Origin: Acidimicrobiales bacterium
GTDB lineage: Bacteria > Actinomycetota > Acidimicrobiia > Acidimicrobiales > SHLQ01
Length of the DNA: 64,000 nt
Direction: 5' to 3'
Assembly (NCBI GenBank): GCA_020629635.1
Contig: JAHDCX010000017.1
Location: 38,808-102,807 of the forward strand
The position numbers were made by a program, and so were the translations under genes. This document shows, in pieces, positions 41,438 to 49,900 of the stretch. The notes under the pieces were generated by a model. It saw only the letters and a program-made list of their open reading frames with translations. It made no database searches and had not been told where the DNA came from. How positions within the stretch are numbered: the first letter of the stretch is position 1; each line of letters starts with the position of its first letter.

Positions 41438-41814
41438 TGCGCTGCCCGATGTGTCTCGATGTCGAGCTCGACGAGCGCTTCAGCCAGGGGATCGAGATCG
41501 ATGTGTGCCCGAACTGCAAAGGCGTGTGGCTCGATCACGGCGAGCTCCACGAGCTGGTGCAGCGCGCCCGTCCGGCTCCGAGCACGCACGACCGCGGCGT
41601 GAGCGACGGTCCCGTCGTGTTGGCGTCGTCTGGACCGGCGGTCAGCGACGGAGCTCACGTCGAGTCCGGCCCCTCGGCGTCGAAGAAGAAGAAGAAGTCG
41701 AACAAGACCGCCGAATCGGCCAAGTCGAAGAAGTCGAAGAAAAAGAAGAAGTCGAAGGCGGCGCGGTGGGGGTCGATGCTCGAGGACGTCCTCGACGACG
41801 TGCTCGACTTCTGA
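41437..41814 (+). CDS. TFIIB-type zinc-ribbon protein with lysine-rich tail
   Basis: This 125-residue protein has an N-terminal zinc ribbon of the zf-TFIIB type: MRCPMCLDVELDERF and VCPNCKGVWLDHGELHELV, with CPMC and CPNC as the zinc ligands. The middle is polar and disordered. Residues about 80-110 are nearly all Lys/Ser (KKKKKSNKTAESAKSKKSKK), followed by a conserved-looking acidic end, MLEDVLDDVLDF. The basic stretch could bind nucleic acid or polyphosphate. The pairing of a basic patch and a C-terminal acidic helix is shown by the sequence; the role is unknown. Confidence 0.75.
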   Translation: MRCPMCLDVELDERFSQGIEIDVCPNCKGVWLDHGELHELVQRARPAPSTHDRGVSDGPVVLASSGPAVSDGAHVESGPSASKKKKKSNKTAESAKSKKSKKKKKSKAARWGSMLEDVLDDVLDF

Positions 41815-41898
41815 TCCCGCCTGAGCTGCGGTGGGTCGGACGGCTCAATCGAAAGTCGATCGGGTTGAGTTCTTTCGCCCACTGCCGATCTCTTTGGC

Positions 41899-44094
41899 AT
41901 GGCGGGATTGTTGCTGCTCAGGCGAGTCTCGATCGTTGCGATTGCTCTGCTCGTGGCCGGGCTGTTCGTTGCCCTGCCCGCAGCGGGGCAGCCTGACGAG
42001 CCATTCGGGCCCGGAGGCTTCGTGCCGCCGGACGAGTACACGTACCCGCCGGAGTACGACCCATCGCTCGACCACGTTCGACTCGACGGTTTCGGAGTGG
42101 CGTACAACTTCGAAACGCAAACGGCCTATGACCCGGCGTTTCCCCCGGGGATCGTCATCGACCTGAACACCGGCGCGGCCACCGTCTACGGAACCGGCGA
42201 ACCGCTTCCGCCGATGCCGATGGAGTTGCTGTCGTTCGGTCCCGATGGCACGCCGAACACGAGCTTCGTCGATCCGGCCCGTGGAGTCGCTGCGCCTCCG
42301 GTTCGTTCCGACAGTGATGTCGAACCGGCCGTCGAGGGCGCCCAGACGGACGCACCGCCGACGCTTCGCCAGCCCCCTGCAGGTCCGACGGACTTCGAGA
42401 ACGATGACCCGGTGCTTGCGTTGTACCGAACCGGATTCTCCGGAGCAGACCTCGATCCGTACGCGATCGAGGGTTTGCCCGATGGGGCGGTCGATGACGC
42501 CTTCCAGTTCCTCAGCTACGAGATCGCGCTGCTGTTCGAGTTGAACGCGTTTCCGCGAGGAACGCCCTGGCACGACACCTTCTCCGCGATCCATGCTCAG
42601 TTCGAGATCGGGGCCGCCGATCGCCAAGAGGTGCTCGCCTTGTTCCAGGCGGTCGACTTGGAGTTCGCCCGGCGAGAGAACATCTTTGGCCAGATCACGG
42701 GCCCCGACGAGTTCTACGTCAATTGGGCCGTCAACCCCCTGCCCGATCAGTTCTACACCGATCTGGCGAATGGAGAGTTCGCACCGATGGTCGGCTTCGA
42801 GCACGCGGCTGCGCTCGCCCGGCTGACGGCGACGGGAGCGGAGACCGACCTCGTCGCCACGGGCGGAACCGAGATCGTCACCCTGCAGACGGCGCTTGGA
42901 CGCACCATCGTCGCGCTCGAGATTCAGCAGGATCTGAACTCGCTGTTGCGTGCCGAGATCGACGATCTCCGTGCGCAGGTCGCGGCGTTGTCGAGCCCAG
43001 CGATCGAGCTGTTGTTGGACACATCGGAGGACGGAAACGATGGCGGCGGCGAGGGTGACTTCGTGTTGTACACGGGCCTCGCCGTCGGAGGCGTCCTGTT
43101 GGCGCTGGCGGGTGTCTTCGCCGTCGTCCGCTCGCGCCGACGTCGAGCCAGCGACCCCGCTCGTCCCGTAGGGGCCGAGGCATTGGCGACCACGCAGCTG
43201 CTCGCCGGAGCCAAAGACGAGGCCGACATTCTCTCGATCCTCGACCGTGCGGCGGAGCAACACGTGCGCGCCCCGCTGTCGCTGTTCCACGTCACGGACG
43301 CCGGGGTGACACCTGCGGGCGGCAGCGGAATCGGGGCGCTGGCCGACACCGATCTGATGCGCATCGTCCGGACGGGACAACGTTCGACCACGTTGCTCGA
43401 GAACGACCCCGCGTTTCCGGCAGGCGAACACGCCGTGATGGCTGTGCCGGTGATCTCCGCAGGCTCGGTCCGCGCGGTCCTGGCGGCCCATCGGTCCGCC
43501 GACGAGCCCTTCTCCCGTGCCGACCTGGCCCAGCTCGAGGCGATCGCTCCGACACTCGGCGGCACGCTCGCCCGCACGGCCGAGCTCGGCACGATGTCGA
43601 AGCTGGCGATGGTCGACGGTCTCACGTCGCTCGGCAATCGGCGACGGCTCGATGGCGATCTCGAAACCACGGTCGCCGCGGCGGTGGCGGGAGACACGCC
43701 GCTCGGCTTCGCCATGATCGACGTCGACAACTTCAAGACCTACAACGACACGCACGGGCACTCGGCGGGAGACGACGTCCTCCGAAAGGTCGCAGCAACG
43801 ATTGCGTCGTGTGTGCGCGACAGCGACGTCGTCTATCGGTATGGCGGCGAGGAGTTCTCGATGCTGTTGCCGGGGGCGACGCCGACCGATGCGGCAGCGG
43901 TGGCCGAACGCGTTCGGGCGGCCGTCGAGAACGCGGTCTTCCCGGGGGAGGATCAGCAGCCCGGCGGGTCGCTCACGATCTCGATCGGCGTTGCGACGCT
44001 GGATTCGGGCGGGCCCGACGACGTGCGGGAGCGTGCTGACCAGGCGCTGTACGCCGCCAAGGCGGCCGGTCGAAACCGGGTCTCCTTCGCCTGA
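41899..44094 (+). CDS. membrane diguanylate cyclase with GAF domain
   Basis: This is a 731-residue protein. It has a signal peptide or anchor (VSIVAIALLVAGLFVALPAAG), a large extracytoplasmic region up to residue ~385 ending in a helix (EIQQDLNSLLRAEIDDLRAQ), and a TM at about 388-411 (LYTGLAVGGVLLALAGVFAVV). A GAF-like domain covers 430-560 and a GGDEF domain 570-731. The active site is GGEEF (near 649), preceded five residues earlier by RDSD, the RxxD inhibitory site. IDVDNFKTYNDTHGHSAGD is the GTP/metal region. It should make c-di-GMP and be product-inhibited. The extracytoplasmic part is of unknown fold and may sense a surface signal. Confidence 0.92.
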   Translation: MAGLLLLRRVSIVAIALLVAGLFVALPAAGQPDEPFGPGGFVPPDEYTYPPEYDPSLDHVRLDGFGVAYNFETQTAYDPAFPPGIVIDLNTGAATVYGTGEPLPPMPMELLSFGPDGTPNTSFVDPARGVAAPPVRSDSDVEPAVEGAQTDAPPTLRQPPAGPTDFENDDPVLALYRTGFSGADLDPYAIEGLPDGAVDDAFQFLSYEIALLFELNAFPRGTPWHDTFSAIHAQFEIGAADRQEVLALFQAVDLEFARRENIFGQITGPDEFYVNWAVNPLPDQFYTDLANGEFAPMVGFEHAAALARLTATGAETDLVATGGTEIVTLQTALGRTIVALEIQQDLNSLLRAEIDDLRAQVAALSSPAIELLLDTSEDGNDGGGEGDFVLYTGLAVGGVLLALAGVFAVVRSRRRRASDPARPVGAEALATTQLLAGAKDEADILSILDRAAEQHVRAPLSLFHVTDAGVTPAGGSGIGALADTDLMRIVRTGQRSTTLLENDPAFPAGEHAVMAVPVISAGSVRAVLAAHRSADEPFSRADLAQLEAIAPTLGGTLARTAELGTMSKLAMVDGLTSLGNRRRLDGDLETTVAAAVAGDTPLGFAMIDVDNFKTYNDTHGHSAGDDVLRKVAATIASCVRDSDVVYRYGGEEFSMLLPGATPTDAAAVAERVRAAVENAVFPGEDQQPGGSLTISIGVATLDSGGPDDVRERADQALYAAKAAGRNRVSFA

Positions 44095-44101
44095 GGCCAG
44101 C

Positions 44102-44135
44102 GGGATTCCGTCTGGTCGGCGAACCGACGGATCCC
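44102..44135 (+). terminator. possible terminator after diguanylate cyclase
   Basis: GGGATTCCGTC pairs with GACGGATCCC around an inner GGTCGGCGAACC, 7 bp after the stop. No T-run is present. Confidence 0.4.
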
Positions 44136-44210
44136 ACGTCAACTGAGCGATGAACGTTGTGAGCTGGCGAGTGCCGGTGTGCGCAATGACGACGTTGCAA
44201 GGAGCGAACG

Positions 44211-44705
44211 ATGGTGATGGCAGTGCGGTTGTCGGAACCCCTTCGGGTCGAACGACAAGACGATGGGCGGCGATTGTTGCTTCGAGACCTCGTGATCGAC
44301 CTTCACGTCGACCTGGGACTCGGCGACGATCGGTACCCGGGCTTTGATCGAAGTACCGCGGGGTCGACCGTGATCACGGTGCCGGCCGGATTCGACACGG
44401 ACTTCAGCTCGATTCCCTGGGTGGCGCGTGCGCTGTATCGCTTCGACTCGGTCGACCTGGCGGGCACGTGCCACGACTGGGCGTACTACGTGGGCGTGCC
44501 CCAGCCGGAGGCCGACGAGATCTGGCGACTCGTCGCCATCTCGGGCACCAAACGAGTGTCGGGATGGAAGGGTCGACTGGGCTGGTTGGCACTGCGAGCG
44601 TTTGGGAAGTTCGCGTGGGACGATCACGCCGAGCGTCGCGCCGCTCGTGAGGCCGAGGCAGCCAACGAGGACCCGCCGGCGGGCGAGTCGGTACTCGTCG
44701 TCTGA
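44211..44705 (+). CDS. DUF1353 protein
   Basis: This 164-residue protein contains the DUF1353 core: ITVPAGFDTDFSSIPWVARALY and CHDWAYYVGVPQPEADEIW (seen as AGFDTDFSSIP and CHDWAYYVG). The conserved Asp/His suggest a catalytic or metal-binding role, but the family has no proven activity and is often found in phage and integrated elements. AAGGAGC lies 8 nt upstream of the start. No other phage genes are near. The tail is acidic. Confidence 0.8.
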   Translation: MVMAVRLSEPLRVERQDDGRRLLLRDLVIDLHVDLGLGDDRYPGFDRSTAGSTVITVPAGFDTDFSSIPWVARALYRFDSVDLAGTCHDWAYYVGVPQPEADEIWRLVAISGTKRVSGWKGRLGWLALRAFGKFAWDDHAERRAAREAEAANEDPPAGESVLVV

Positions 44706-44731
44706 GCGCCGACGAGGGGCGCCGCTCAACC

Positions 44732-45010
44732 TCAGGCGGCGAGGACGTTGTCCCCGTCGTCGTTGATGTCGACGTCGGCGTCGGCGAACCATCGGCCGCC
44801 GTCGGCGAGGTATTTGAAGCGAACGACATCGCCGGGCTGCACTTCGATCGCTGCGCTTCGGGTGCCGTTGCTGCGCTTCTTCAGGGGATTGGCCATCGGG
44901 TCCCAGCCGTTGAAGTCACCGGTCACCGAGGTCGGCTCGGGTGCGGCGTCGAGGGGGAGTGCAAAGGTCACCTTGATGGTGCCGTTGGAGTTCTTCTTCC
45001 GCGTGATCAC
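44732..45010 (-). CDS. CBM48/isoamylase-N-like small protein
   Basis: This 92-residue single domain of the glycogen-binding (AMPK/isoamylase N-terminal) immunoglobulin-like fold has VTGDFNGWDPMANPLKK, RSAAIEVQPGDVVRFKYLADGG and RWFADADVDINDDGDNVLA. The VTGDFNGWD motif carries the Trp of the carbohydrate site. The start is GTG 45010. Stand-alone copies of this domain are known in actinobacteria but have no assigned function. It is convergent with the DUF1353 gene. Confidence 0.8.
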   Translation of the reverse strand: MITRKKNSNGTIKVTFALPLDAAPEPTSVTGDFNGWDPMANPLKKRSNGTRSAAIEVQPGDVVRFKYLADGGRWFADADVDINDDGDNVLAA

Positions 45011-45173
45011 GTTTTGAGCATCGGCACGAGGTGGCGAGAGGTCAAGAGCGTTGACGCAGTGTTCGAGCAGTTTTTACATTCGATCAATGAACTACGGAGT
45101 CGCTCGCGGTCTGGGGCTCGTCGACCCACCCAACGAAGAGGACGAGGTTTGAGCTGCGCTCGCCGGTCCAACC

Positions 45174-45202
45174 TTGTCAATCCATCGGCGCTCCCGTACC
45201 GT
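45174..45202 (+). promoter_or_regulatory. promoter of leader peptide-EF-G unit
   Basis: TTGTCA (45174-45179) and TACCGT (45197-45202) are separated by 17 bp, a good vegetative promoter spacing. Transcription would start near 45209, giving an untranslated leader of about 220 nt before the EF-G gene that includes a 22-codon ORF and a hairpin. Confidence 0.55.
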
Positions 45203-45259
45203 CGGACACTGTTCTTGCAGGCGCAATCGCCTGTGCTCCTCGAACGGAAAGGGAAACTC

Positions 45260-45328
45260 ATGACTGCACGCTCCGTCGCCACCGTCGTGACCCTCTCGCG
45301 CGTTCGGGAGATCCTGAAGCTGTCCTGA
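45260..45328 (+). CDS. 22-residue leader peptide upstream of EF-G paralogue
   Basis: An ATG with AAAGGGAAA 4-12 nt upstream opens a 22-codon frame, MTARSVATVVTLSRVREILK then LS, whose TGA lies 100 bp before the EF-G start. The stop is at the foot of a long hairpin. RVR is an R-x-R element, of the type at which ribosomes stall with macrolides (known for erm leaders). Position, ribosome site and hairpin together resemble a translation-sensing attenuator. The stalling idea is inference. Confidence 0.55.
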   Translation: MTARSVATVVTLSRVREILKLS

Positions 45329-45400
45329 TCGGTTCCGCTCCCTCTTCGCTGACGCCCTCGCCTTCTGGTCGGGTGTCTGGGTAGCGGAACTACGCGATCA
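45326..45400 (+). promoter_or_regulatory. hairpin between leader ORF and EF-G gene
   Basis: TGATCG-GTTCCGCT (45326-45339) pairs with AGCGGAAC-TACG-CGATCA (45383-45400), giving 8 bp plus 6 bp around a 4-nt bulge. It begins on the stop codon of the leader ORF, so ribosome position on the leader would decide whether the stem forms. The EF-G start is 27 bp downstream. Confidence 0.6.
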
Positions 45401-45427
45401 CACTTCAGAATCGAAAGGACATTCATC

Positions 45428-47422
45428 ATGCGCGCCCGTATGCGCAACCTCGGCGTCATGGCTCACGTCGACGCCGGAAAGACCACCGTCTCCGAGCGGA
45501 TCCTGTTCCTCACGGGGCAGATCCATCGCATCGGCGAGGTCCACGACGGCCAAGCCGAACTCGATCACCTGCCCGAAGAGCAGGCTCGGGGAATCACCAT
45601 CATGGCCGCTGCTCACACCTGTGAGTGGGACGGCTACCAACTCAACCTCATCGACACGCCTGGTCACGTCGACTTCACGGCCGAGGTCGAACGATCGCTG
45701 CGCGTCCTCGACGGCGCCGTCGCAGTCTTCGACGCGGTTGCCGGAGTCGAGCCGCAGAGCGAAACGGTGTGGCGTCAAGCGGATCGGCATCGTGTGCCGC
45801 GGCTCGTGTTCGTCAACAAGATGGATCGACCCGGCGCGGATCTCGATGCGTGCGTCGCGGAGATCCGCGACCGCCTCGATGCCACGCCTCTGCTGCTTCA
45901 GCTGCCGGTCTGGGACGGCCATGTCTTCGTCGGTGTTGTCGACGTGCTCTCCGGCACCTGCTGGCGGTGGCGCTCCGACGACCCGACCGATGTCGACCCG
46001 GCGCCGACGCCCGCGGCCTTGGCGGTCGAAGTCGCTCGGCAACGAGAGCTGCTGGTCGATCGGATCGCCGAACGCGACGAGCAGCTGCTCGAATCGTGGG
46101 CCGACGGTGCGGCAGGGATCGACGAGATCCGTGCGGCGCTCCGCCGGTTGACGATCGACGGCGACGTCGTGCCCGTGTTGTGCGGATCGGCGTTGTCAGG
46201 GATCGGCGTGCAGCCGCTGCTCGACGCAGTGGTCGCCTACCTGCCAAGCCCCGACGACGTGTCCAGCGATGCGCACGACGATCCGGTCGCCGAGCCGCTC
46301 GCGGCGTTGGCGTTCAAGGTCGTGCACGGCCAGGGCGGAAAGCTCACGTGGATTCGTGTGTACCGCGGCACCCTCGCCAAGGGTGACAAGGTGCGCAACG
46401 CGTCGACGAGGGCGACCGTTCGGGCGAGCCGGATCGTTCGGCTCGAGGCCGGCAAGACCCACGACGTCGACACGGTGGTGGCGGGCGACATCGCCGCCGT
46501 CTTCGGGCTCGGCGATGTGGTCACCGGCCACACGTTGTGCGACCCGTCGGCAGTCGTCGAACTCGAATCGATGGTCTTCCCCGAACCGGTGATGACCGTC
46601 GCGATCGAACCGGCGACGTCGTCGGATCAGGAGAAGTTGTTGGTGGCGCTCGGCCGAATGGCCGACGAAGACCCGACCTTCGCCGTTCGTGCCGATGAGC
46701 AGACTGGCCAGACGTTGATCGCCGGGATGGGCGAGCTGCACCTCGAGGTGACGCTCAACCGTCTCGCCAACGATCACGGCGTGGCCGTGAATGCTGGCCA
46801 ACCCGAAGTGGCCTACCGCGAGACCCTCGCCCAACCGGTGACAGGTCTCGAACACACACTCAACAAGCAGACGGGTGGTCCCGGTCAGTGGGCCCGCGTC
46901 GTCATCGATGTCGAGCCGACCGGTTCGGTCGACATCGGCGAGCTCGGCTTTGTCGACACCACGAGCGGTGGTGCCGTGCCGGCCGAGTTTGCCAAGGCGA
47001 TGGCCGATGGTTGTCGCGACGCGATGACGGCCGGTCCGCGCGGATTCCCGTTGGTTGGCGTGCACGTCACGTTGACCGATGGGGCGACCCACTCGAACGA
47101 CTCGAGCGAGCGATCGTTCCGCATCGCCGGTGCGCAGGCCCTTCGCCTGGCGGCCGAGCGTGCGGGCACCTGGTTGCTCGAGCCGGTGATGGCGGTCGAG
47201 GCCGAGGCGCCCGAGGACTACCTCGGAGCGGTCATCGGTGCGATCAACGCCCGGCGTGGTGAGGTCGGCGAGCTGACCGAACGACACGGCGTGTCGATCG
47301 TGCGAGCCGTCGTCCCGTTGGCCGAGTTGTTCGGGTTCACCGACGCACTGCGTTCGGTGAGTCAGGGCAGAGCTTCGGCCGCGATGTCGCCGGCGGGCTA
47401 TCGACCAGCGCCCGATTGCTGA
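45428..47422 (+). CDS. EF-G paralogue (translation GTPase)
   Basis: This 664-residue GTPase has the full EF-G domain order. G1 is AHVDAGKTT (12-20), ARGITI is switch I, G3 DTPGHVDF, G4 NKMD, then domain II (RVYRGTLAKGDKVRNAST), domain III (MGELHLEVTLNRL), domain IV (HSNDSSERSFRIAGAQALRLAA) and domain V (EAPEDYLGAVIGAINARRGEV). It is shorter than housekeeping EF-G (about 700), and is not flanked by rpsL-rpsG or tuf, so it is an accessory copy: either a recycling or stress EF-G2 or a ribosome-protection-like factor. Similarity to EF-G is clearly higher than to Tet(M). The upstream leader ORF and hairpin suggest induction when translation is disturbed. Confidence 0.88.
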   Translation: MRARMRNLGVMAHVDAGKTTVSERILFLTGQIHRIGEVHDGQAELDHLPEEQARGITIMAAAHTCEWDGYQLNLIDTPGHVDFTAEVERSLRVLDGAVAVFDAVAGVEPQSETVWRQADRHRVPRLVFVNKMDRPGADLDACVAEIRDRLDATPLLLQLPVWDGHVFVGVVDVLSGTCWRWRSDDPTDVDPAPTPAALAVEVARQRELLVDRIAERDEQLLESWADGAAGIDEIRAALRRLTIDGDVVPVLCGSALSGIGVQPLLDAVVAYLPSPDDVSSDAHDDPVAEPLAALAFKVVHGQGGKLTWIRVYRGTLAKGDKVRNASTRATVRASRIVRLEAGKTHDVDTVVAGDIAAVFGLGDVVTGHTLCDPSAVVELESMVFPEPVMTVAIEPATSSDQEKLLVALGRMADEDPTFAVRADEQTGQTLIAGMGELHLEVTLNRLANDHGVAVNAGQPEVAYRETLAQPVTGLEHTLNKQTGGPGQWARVVIDVEPTGSVDIGELGFVDTTSGGAVPAEFAKAMADGCRDAMTAGPRGFPLVGVHVTLTDGATHSNDSSERSFRIAGAQALRLAAERAGTWLLEPVMAVEAEAPEDYLGAVIGAINARRGEVGELTERHGVSIVRAVVPLAELFGFTDALRSVSQGRASAAMSPAGYRPAPDC

Positions 47423-47427
47423 GCGGG

Positions 47428-47472
47428 AAGGGCTGCGAGTCGGGCGTTTCGGTGTTCGGCTCGCAGGCCCTT
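47428..47472. terminator. bidirectional terminator between EF-G and DUF4956 genes
   Basis: AAGGGCTGCGAG (47428-47439) pairs with CTCGCAGGCCCTT (47460-47472) with one bulged G. It lies between convergent stop codons, so it probably serves both genes. Confidence 0.65.
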
Positions 47473-47496
47473 GCGTGCCTGTTCGCGGCGACCGAA

Positions 47497-48057
47497 CTAT
47501 TGGGTCGCGGGTGAGTTTCGCAGCCGGAAGCGGACGTCGACGACGGTGCGACCGATGACGGTGTCGACCTTCTTGACCCGCATGACCTTGACGTCGGCAT
47601 CGAGCATCGTCTCGAGTCGATCGCGCAACGCGACCTCGTCGGTGAACGCCTCGTTGAGCGTCATGACCTGCGAGCGGTAGTCGACGAAGAGCTTCGGGTG
47701 GTCGGCGAGGAAGAGCGAGCCAACGATGATGGCGATGAAGGTCGGGCTGATCCACGGCGGGTCGACCGTGACCCCACCGAGCAGACCCATCGAGAGCGCG
47801 GCGAAGTAGTAGACCACCTCGCGCTGGTCGATCTCGGCCGAGCGAAGCCGGATGATCGACAGCACGCCGAACAGCCCGAGCCCGAGTCCAGCGGCGACGT
47901 TGCTGTTGGCAAGCACGGTGGCCACCGCCATGACGCCGATGTTCACGCCGAGCAGGGCGACAGCGATGTCGGCCTGGCGGTAGCGCGGCCAGTAGACGCC
48001 GAAGACGAGCACGACGATGGCTGCCATGTTGATGAGGAAGAGGTACGGCTGCTCCAC
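47497..48057 (-). CDS. DUF4956 membrane protein
   Basis: This 186-residue protein has four helices in the first 110 residues (LFLINMAAIVVLVFGVYWP, ADIAVALLGVNIGVMAVATVL, AGLGLGLFGVLSIIRLRS, WISPTFIAIIVGSLFLADH) followed by a soluble domain (RLETMLDADVKVMRVKKVDT) with mixed strands. LFGVLSIIRLRSAEIDQREV is the DUF4956 signature. The start is GTG 48057, 23 bp after the cotH stop. DUF4956 genes are often beside CotH and polyphosphate-polymerase (VTC) genes; here only CotH is present. Its function is unknown. Confidence 0.85.
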   Translation of the reverse strand: MEQPYLFLINMAAIVVLVFGVYWPRYRQADIAVALLGVNIGVMAVATVLANSNVAAGLGLGLFGVLSIIRLRSAEIDQREVVYYFAALSMGLLGGVTVDPPWISPTFIAIIVGSLFLADHPKLFVDYRSQVMTLNEAFTDEVALRDRLETMLDADVKVMRVKKVDTVIGRTVVDVRFRLRNSPATQ

Positions 48058-48080
48058 GTGGATCCGATCGGGGCCGATGA

Positions 48081-49460
48081 CTACTGGTTGGAGCGAAGGT
48101 AGTCGAGCGCGTTCTTGAGGTCGTCGACACGTCTCGTCCACTCGTCGACCTCGGGAGCGTCCGGATGTGCTTCGGCGGCTTCGGCGGTGGCGGCGGTCAT
48201 CTGCTCGACCCACGTGTCGAGGAGCGGCTCGACGGTGTCCTTGGCGAGGGGGCCGTCCCAGAGGGCGGATTCGATTTCGTCGTACATCGACGTCTGCTCG
48301 GCGAATGCGGCGAAGAGCGGGTCGCAGGTCGCCGACCGTTGCTGCAGCCGAAATGCCCCGTGTGCGAAGGGTTCGCAGTCGTTCGTGATCTCGCCGAGCT
48401 CGTCGGCGACGGGGGTGACGGGGTTGGTTTCGAACTGGAGGTTCTCGAAGGCGTTGTCGAGATCCCACGGGACGAGGTGCAGCGTCGGCCCGGACGGGTC
48501 TTCGTACCAGTAGAAGTTGTGCGGTTCGCAACCGTCGGGCGAGCAGTACCAGTGGAAGGGGCCATCGTCGTGGCGGATCGTCCGGTCGACGACGACGTGA
48601 GCGATGGCGGCGTCGAGGTCCATCCAGTCTCGGAGGATCCGTTCGGTGTTGCCGGTTGCCAGAAGCTGCTCGGCAAAGGTGTTGGTCAGCACGGCGGTTG
48701 GCGAGTCGTCTTCGTTGGTGCGCAGCGAGGCGATGAGTGTGTCGGCGTCTTGGACCTCGCCGTCCGGGCCGAACGGCCACACCTCCTTGTAGAGGTTGCC
48801 GGTGCCGTCGGGGAAGTGATGTCGGGTGAATCGGCCGTCGATCTGTTCGGTGAGTGCGTATAGGCCGGAGTACTCGCCGTTGATCAGGAGTCGTGCGTGC
48901 ACCGATCGCGGCGCGGCCACACCCATCTCCCGGAACAGGTGGTAGCCGAGACGTTCGTGGAGTTGGGTCGGGTCCAGGTTCATCGAGTGGAACTGGAGTT
49001 TGCGGACGCCGTAGAACTCGCGGTCGGGGTCGTCCCAGTTGATCTTCACCTTCATCGAGAGCTTGGTGCAGGTCTTGGCGCCTGACGGGTTGGCCCAGTC
49101 CCGTCCGTCGAGACAACCCACGAAAGCGCCGATTGAGCCCTTGTACCGAATGCCGACCGGTTCGACGGTTTCGCCCCGAAACGTCAGCGAACCTTCGACG
49201 TACTGTTCGGCGGCGGGGTCGGCGTCGATCTGGGCGAGCGCCTCTTCGGACAGCGTGAGCTCGAACGTGTGCAACTCGTTCTGGTCGAACAGCACGTCGG
49301 AGCTTCCATCGACCCAGGCGCCGACGCTCGGCGATTCGACTGCGACCGTCGTGGTCGGCGACGTTGACGACTGCACGGTGCTCGAACACGCGGCCGTCAG
49401 CATCGCCGTGCTGAGGAGCGCAGCTGCCGTTGAGCGTCTGCGGCGGTTGCGTCGGGTCAC
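48081..49460 (-). CDS. CotH kinase-family lipoprotein
   Basis: This 459-residue secreted lipoprotein has a signal RRRRSTAAALLSTAMLTAACSS with lipobox LTAAC. The CotH domain includes GIRYKGSIGAF and RKLQFHSMNLDPTQLHERLG. It also has LINGEYSGLYALTEQIDGRF and VPWDLDNAFEN, the DxD metal site of this atypical protein-kinase fold. Bacterial and fungal CotH proteins phosphorylate surface proteins (known for spore-coat CotH). An insertion with paired Cys (CSPDGCEPHNFYW, NDCEPF, TCDPLF) is unusual. The start is GTG 49460. It is probably transcribed with the DUF4956 gene. Confidence 0.88.
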   Translation of the reverse strand: MTRRNRRRRSTAAALLSTAMLTAACSSTVQSSTSPTTTVAVESPSVGAWVDGSSDVLFDQNELHTFELTLSEEALAQIDADPAAEQYVEGSLTFRGETVEPVGIRYKGSIGAFVGCLDGRDWANPSGAKTCTKLSMKVKINWDDPDREFYGVRKLQFHSMNLDPTQLHERLGYHLFREMGVAAPRSVHARLLINGEYSGLYALTEQIDGRFTRHHFPDGTGNLYKEVWPFGPDGEVQDADTLIASLRTNEDDSPTAVLTNTFAEQLLATGNTERILRDWMDLDAAIAHVVVDRTIRHDDGPFHWYCSPDGCEPHNFYWYEDPSGPTLHLVPWDLDNAFENLQFETNPVTPVADELGEITNDCEPFAHGAFRLQQRSATCDPLFAAFAEQTSMYDEIESALWDGPLAKDTVEPLLDTWVEQMTAATAEAAEAHPDAPEVDEWTRRVDDLKNALDYLRSNQ

Positions 49461-49554
49461 GCTTTGGAGAGTACCGAGCGTTGCTTCAGCGAGTCGATCG
49501 CCGTGTCGATGGGAACGGAGTACGGCATCGGTGTGCACTGCGGAGGAATTGGCG

Positions 49555-49881
49555 ATGGCTGACCCAACGGATCTCGTGGACGTGGCTGACGAGGCTGCGC
49601 AGGCAGAACTGCTTCGCCTTCAGGCGCGGGTACTCGAGCTGGAGACCGAGCTCGGGAGCCGGTCGTGGAAGGTCGGCGACTTCTACCGAGTCCCGACCGT
49701 GTCGGGCGCGCCGGTCGTGCTCGGCCAGGTGATCACGATCTCCCACACCGGACGCCCATTCCAGGTGGTCGAAGCCGCGGAGCCGGGCTTGATGGCGTCG
49801 ATCCCGTCGGTGCGCGAGCTCCACGACGGCCTTTCGCCCAACGTGGTCGGCTGCGACAAACCCGACTGGTGGCCGCTGTAG
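49555..49881 (+). CDS. small conserved-looking protein, unknown
   Basis: This is a 108-residue protein from ATG 49555 with GGAGGA 7 nt upstream. The first 35 residues form a coiled-coil-like helix (AEQAELLRLQARVLELETEL-type pattern, seen as AELLRLQARVLELETELGS). A beta-rich domain follows, VGDFYRVPTVSGAPVVLGQV, ending in VVGCDKPDWWPL. I recognise no family. It lies alone between divergent cotH and convergent DUF1501 genes. Confidence 0.65.
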   Translation: MADPTDLVDVADEAAQAELLRLQARVLELETELGSRSWKVGDFYRVPTVSGAPVVLGQVITISHTGRPFQVVEAAEPGLMASIPSVRELHDGLSPNVVGCDKPDWWPL

Positions 49882-49900
49882 CGGTATTGGTGAATCCGGG

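Noticed and set aside
45014..45259. N-terminal 82 codons of a 104-residue frame running into the leader peptide
   Set aside because: The 22-codon ORF has its own ribosome site downstream of a promoter that lies inside this longer frame, so the longer product is not expected.
45428..47422. Tet(M)/OtrA-type ribosomal protection protein
   Set aside because: G-domain and domain IV sequences (for example the RNLGVMAHVDAGKTT start and SERSFRIAGAQA) follow EF-G rather than Tet(M).
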